A stretch of DNA of 64,000 nt from Rhizorhabdus wittichii RW1. GTDB lineage: Bacteria; Pseudomonadota; Alphaproteobacteria; Sphingomonadales; Sphingomonadaceae. How positions within the stretch are numbered: position 1 is the stretch's first letter; every line of letters begins with the position of its first letter. Positions 63,327 to 64,000 of the stretch are shown here, one piece after another. The notes under the pieces were generated by a model. The model had not been told where the DNA came from and searched no databases. It was given only the letters and a program-made list of their open reading frames with translations. The translations under genes and the position numbers were made by a program. The stretch is from assembly GCA_000016765.1 (NCBI GenBank), contig CP000699.1, forward strand, positions 2,108,001-2,172,000, given 5' to 3'.

Positions 63327-64000
63327 ATGCCCGATCCCGCCACCGATCCCGTCCCGGAATCCAGCGATGCCGGCGGCCGTCCGCCCCGCCGCTCGGTCGT
63401 GCCGGTGCTGCTGGCGCTGGTCGTCGCGCTGCTGATCGGCATGGGCGCGATGGCCTGGTTGTTCCACCGCTTCGACGAGGTGGCCGGCATCGTCAAGCCG
63501 ACCGTCCCGGTGATCGTCCCGCCCGCGCCCGAACGGCGCCCCGCGCTGGTCAACATCGCCCCGCCGCCCGCCGCCGACGTCGTCCAGACGATCGTCGACC
63601 AGCGGATCGACCGGATCGAGGAGAAGGTCGACGACATCGACGAGCGCACCGCCGCCGCGACCAGCGAGGCGCACCGCGCCGAACGGCTCCTGATCGCCTT
63701 CGCCGCGCGGCGCGCGATCGAGCGTGGCGCGCCGCTCGGCTATCTCGAAGGGGTGCTGCGCGAACGCTTCGGCCGCACCGAGCCGCAGGCGGTGGCGACG
63801 GTGATCAGCGCCGGCCGCCAGCCGGTGACGATCGGCCAGCTCCGCGACGGACTGGAGGCGCTGGGCCCGCAGCTCTCCTCCGCCTCCGACGACGCCGGCT
63901 GGTGGGAATCGATCCGCCGCGAGCTGGACGAGCTGGTGGTGATCCGCCGCGCCGACACCGTCTCGACCGCGCCGGTCGACCGCTTCGCCCGCGCCCGCGA
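63327..64000 (+). CDS. Membrane-anchored coiled-coil protein (mitofilin-like position after hemD), 3' end outside the window
   Basis: The first 224 residues are visible. An acidic, Pro-rich start is followed by one transmembrane helix (about 25-46, VPVLLALVVALLIGMGAM), a Pro-rich linker and a helical segment (DQRIDRIEEKVDDIDERTAA) that looks like a coiled coil. Alphaproteobacteria often carry a mitofilin/HemX-like protein right after hemD, and this gene has that place and layout. It starts 31 bp after hemD. Function inferred from synteny only. Confidence 0.7.
   Translation, partial: MPDPATDPVPESSDAGGRPPRRSVVPVLLALVVALLIGMGAMAWLFHRFDEVAGIVKPTVPVIVPPAPERRPALVNIAPPPAADVVQTIVDQRIDRIEEKVDDIDERTAAATSEAHRAERLLIAFAARRAIERGAPLGYLEGVLRERFGRTEPQAVATVISAGRQPVTIGQLRDGLEALGPQLSSASDDAGWWESIRRELDELVVIRRADTVSTAPVDRFARAR

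Overview
The window is high-GC bacterial chromosome, most likely from a Sphingomonadaceae member (Sphingomonas/Rhizorhabdus-like). The basis is the TonB-dependent receptors with the typical alphaproteobacterial plug, the neighbourhood of ubiquinol-cytochrome c chaperone, YceD and BamE, the PII/AmtB pair behind a sigma-54 promoter, and intergenic palindromic repeats of a type usual in sphingomonads. The genus is an inference. No rRNA, tRNA, CRISPR array, phage or transposase was seen.

Region 1 (1-1288) holds a partial cyclase-family gene divergent from a MarR regulator, with a clean palindrome between them. Region 2 (1390-25715) is a large sugar-acid cluster. It encodes a complete route from glucuronate to central metabolism: UxaC (glucuronate to fructuronate), UxuB (to mannonate), ManD (to 2-keto-3-deoxygluconate), KdgK (to KDPG) and Eda (to pyruvate and glyceraldehyde-3-phosphate). 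Two paralogous GntR regulators, an MFS permease, a DUF485/SSS symporter pair and a TonB-dependent receptor supply control and uptake. Around this core is a mainly exported oxidative set: a GMC oxidoreductase with a four-cysteine motif and a Tat-signal small subunit, a PQQ dehydrogenase with an inserted heme c domain, four Tat-signal TIM-barrel isomerase/epimerase-like proteins (two are a tandem duplication) and a Gfo/Idh/MocA oxidoreductase. I see no glycoside hydrolase or polysaccharide lyase. This suggests that glucuronides may be opened by oxidation followed by elimination. A shared operator-like motif (half-site GNCCAATT, or GACCGAT) recurs at the promoters of this cluster.

Region 3 (25733-38084) carries NADP-malic enzyme, then a minus-strand catabolic operon (acyl-CoA/AMP ligase, orphan periplasmic binding protein, alpha/beta hydrolase, enoyl-CoA hydratase, DUF1330 protein) next to a second TonB receptor and an AraC regulator, then an ATM1-type ABC exporter. 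Region 4 (38285-49585) is mostly housekeeping or conserved: acyltransferase, RecQ, a TIGR01244 phosphatase-like protein, an EEP nuclease, the amtB/glnK operon, DUF924, a patatin, TldD, a CHCC zinc finger, an RNase H-like protein and a SPOR lipoprotein.

Region 5 (49586-50600) is a small AT-richer insert with an unknown 237-residue protein and a two-helix membrane protein, laid out like an effector/immunity pair. Region 6 (50705-64000) holds an orphan ABC ATPase, nadB, nhaA, yceD and the cytochrome chaperone, bamE, gpsA-tsaD, a large membrane protein, a MATE exporter, hemC-hemD and the start of a coiled-coil membrane protein.
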